Below, piece after piece: positions 61,931-64,000 of a stretch of DNA of 64,000 nt (position 1 is its first letter; the number at the start of each line of letters is the position of its first letter). The stretch covers positions 731,250 through 795,249 of the forward strand of contig JASFAU010000017.1 of assembly GCA_039704465.1 (NCBI GenBank), given 5' to 3'. The DNA is from Plasmodiophora brassicae. Its lineage: Eukaryota > Endomyxa > Phytomyxea > Plasmodiophorida > Plasmodiophoridae. The notes beneath the pieces are model-generated. The model was given only the letters and a program-made list of their open reading frames with translations. It did not search any database and was not told the DNA's origin. Made by a program: the position numbers and the translations under genes.

Positions 61931-64000
61931 TGAGCGACCCCCAGTGGTCGGATCATCCGGAAACCGAGGTCAATCGTGCTGTGATTGCAGTCGCCACTAT
62001 CTGCTTCGAGTCGGATCGAATTCGGATAGACGGGGGCTGCAATAATAAAGCGTCCGAAAAGTCCGAAGAGCTCCTGAGCGAAGACCAGTGATCGGATCAT
62101 CCGGAAACCGACGTCAATCGTGTTGTGATTTAATTCGCCACTATCTGCTTCGAATCGGATCGAATTCGGATAGACGGGGGGCTGCAATAATAAAGCGTCC
62201 GAAAAGTCCGAAGAGCTCCTGAGCGAAGACCAGTGATCGGATCATCCGGAAACCGAGGTCAATCGTGCTGTGATTGCAGTCGCCACTATCTGCTTCGAGT
62301 CGGATCGAATTCGGATAGACGGGGGCTGCAATAATAAAGCGTCCGAAAAGTCCGAAGAGCTCCTGAGCGAAGACCAGTGATCGGATCATCCGGAAACCGA
62401 CGTCAATCGTGTTGTGATTTAATTCGCCACTATCTGCTTCGAATCGGATCGAATTCGGATAGACGGGGGCTGCAATAATAAAGCGTCCGAAAAGTCCGAA
62501 GAGCTCCTGAGCGAAGACCAGTGATCGGATCATCCGGAAACCGACGTCAATCGTGTTGCGATTTAATTCGCCACAATCTGCTTCGAGTCGGATCGAATTC
62601 GGATAGACGGGGGCTGCAATAATAAAGCGTCCGAAAAGTCCGAAGAGCTCCTGAGCGAAGACCAGTGATCGGATCATCCGGAAACCGACGTCAATCGTGT
62701 TGTGATTTAATTCGCGACTATCTGCTTCGAATCGGATCGAATTCGGATAGACGGGGGCTGCAATAATAAAGCGTCCGAAAAGTCCGAAGAGCTCCTGAGC
62801 GAAGACCAGTGATCGGATCATCCGGAAACCGACGTCAATCGTGTTGCGATTTAATTCGCCACAATCTGCTTCGAGTCGGATCGAATTCGGATAGACGGGG
62901 GCTGCAATAATAAAGCGTCCGAAAAGTCCGAAGAGCTCCTGAGCGAAGACCAGTGATCGGATCATCCGGAAACCGAGGTCAATCGTGCTGTGATTGCAGT
63001 CGCCACTATCTGCTTCGAGTCGGATCGAATTCGGATAGACGGGGGCTGCAATAATAAAGCGTCCGAAAAGTCCGAAGAGCTCCTGAGCGAAGACCAGTGA
63101 TCGGATCATCCGGAAACCGAGGTCAATCGTGCTGTGATTGCAGTCGCCACTATCTGCTTCGAGTCGGATCGAATTCGGATAGACGGGGGCTGCAATAATA
63201 AAGCGTCCGAAAAGTCCGAAGAGCTCCTGAGCGAAGACCAGTGATCGGATCATCCGGAAACCGACGTCAATCGTGTTGTGATTTAATTCGCCACTATCTG
63301 CTTCGAATCGGATCGAATTCGGATAGACGGGGGCTGCAATAATAAAGCGTCCGAAAAGTCCGAAGAGCTCCTGAGCGAAGACCAGTGATCGGATCATCCG
63401 GAAACCGACGTCAATCGTGTTGCGATTTAATTCGCCACAATCTGCTTCGAGTCGGATCGAATTCGGATAGACGGGGGCTGCAATAATAAAGCGTCCGAAA
63501 AGTCCGAAGAGCTCCTGAGCGAAGACCAGTGATCGGATCATCCGGAAACCGACGTCAATCGTGTTGTGATTTAATTCGCGACTATCTGCTTCGAATCGGA
63601 TCGAATTCGGATAGACGGGGGCTGCAATAATAAAGCGTCCGAAAAGTCCGAAGAGCTCCTGAGCGAAGACCAGTGATCGGATCATCCGGAAACCGACGTC
63701 AATCGTGTTGTGATTTAATTCGCCACTATCTGCTTCGAATCGGATCGAATTCGGATAGACGGGGGGCTGCAATAATAAAGCGTCCGAAAAGTCCGAAGAG
63801 CTCCTGAGCGAAGACCAGTGATCGGATCATCCGGAAACCGAGGTCAATCGTGCTGTGATTGCAGTCGCCACTATCTGCTTCGAGTCGGATCGAATTCGGA
63901 TAGACGGGGGCTGCAATAATAAAGCGTCCGAAAAGTCCGAAGAGCTCCTGAGCGAAGACCAGTGATCGGATCATCCGGAAACCGACGTCAATCGTGTTGT
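61930..64000. repeat. 144-bp satellite array running off the right end
   Basis: About fourteen head-to-tail copies of a 144-bp unit occur, each containing GATCGGATCATCCGGAAACC, CGGATCGAATTCGGATAGAC and AATAATAAAGCGTCCGAAAA. Variation is concentrated in one 45-bp stretch and defines four classes that recur in blocks. Two copies have an extra G in the G-run (145 bp). Because 144 is a multiple of three, the minus strand stays open for 543 codons as a 48-residue repeat (AAPVYPNSIRFEADSGELNH...). I regard that frame as a by-product, not a gene. Confidence 0.9.

Noticed and set aside
61930..64000. Tandem array considered as a CRISPR
   Set aside because: Units are contiguous without unique spacers, 144 bp long, and in eukaryotic intron-bearing DNA.

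Overview
The window is nuclear DNA of a unicellular eukaryote, GC-rich and gene-dense. Almost every gene that could be checked is split by short GT...AG introns, mostly 48-82 bp, often with a CTGAC- or CTAAC-like branch point shortly before the AG. Exon boundaries were worked out by hand from protein-family continuity, and phases were checked by exon-length arithmetic. The gene set is protistan: an OPR/RAP organelle RNA protein, a PPR protein, a BBOF1 flagellar coiled-coil protein, a MADS-box factor, fungal-type GT71 and GT61 glycosyltransferases, PhoD, a DUR3-like symporter and several secreted ankyrin or SKP1/BTB-ankyrin proteins. Compact introns, a flagellated stage and secreted SKP1/BTB-ankyrin genes are most consistent with a plasmodiophorid-like rhizarian parasite. 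That identification is inference and is not proven by the sequence.

Layout. 0-20 kb: a truncated gene at the left edge, a proline-rich hypothetical, a GOST/TMEM87 seven-TM protein, a secreted ankyrin protein, a Golgi-type glycosyltransferase, an unusual membrane-domain/TylF-methyltransferase fusion, NOB1, a tandem pair of SKP1/BTB-ankyrin genes (one dead), a 4-TM protein, a PAN-like GPI protein, an ABHD13 hydrolase and a nine-exon PhoD phosphatase. 19-33 kb: a hypothetical, GT61, a repeat-bearing intergenic region, a 1163-aa OPR-RAP protein, BBOF1, a foldback element and a GT71 mannosyltransferase. 32-49 kb: a second secreted SKP1/BTB-ankyrin gene, MADS-box, TMEM209, PPR, phosducin-like PLP2, a Thr/Arg/Pro mucin-like membrane protein, PDXDC1, a 7-TM protein and a DUR3-like symporter.

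49-64 kb differs in character. It holds a 0.55-kb-arm inverted duplication, a decayed ankyrin gene, a degenerate dispersed repeat family, a ~170-bp tandem array, a USP-like gene with an atypical Cys box, a 629-aa orphan, and a 144-bp satellite of about 14 copies that runs off the right end. The decay and satellite suggest approach to a heterochromatic or subtelomeric region.

Functional themes are secretory-pathway glycosylation and membrane proteins (GT61, GT71, the DxD transferase, GOST, TMEM209), organelle RNA processing (OPR-RAP, PPR), core housekeeping (NOB1, PLP2) and a possible secreted ubiquitin-pathway set (SKP1/BTB-ankyrin proteins; the USP-like protein shows no visible signal peptide).
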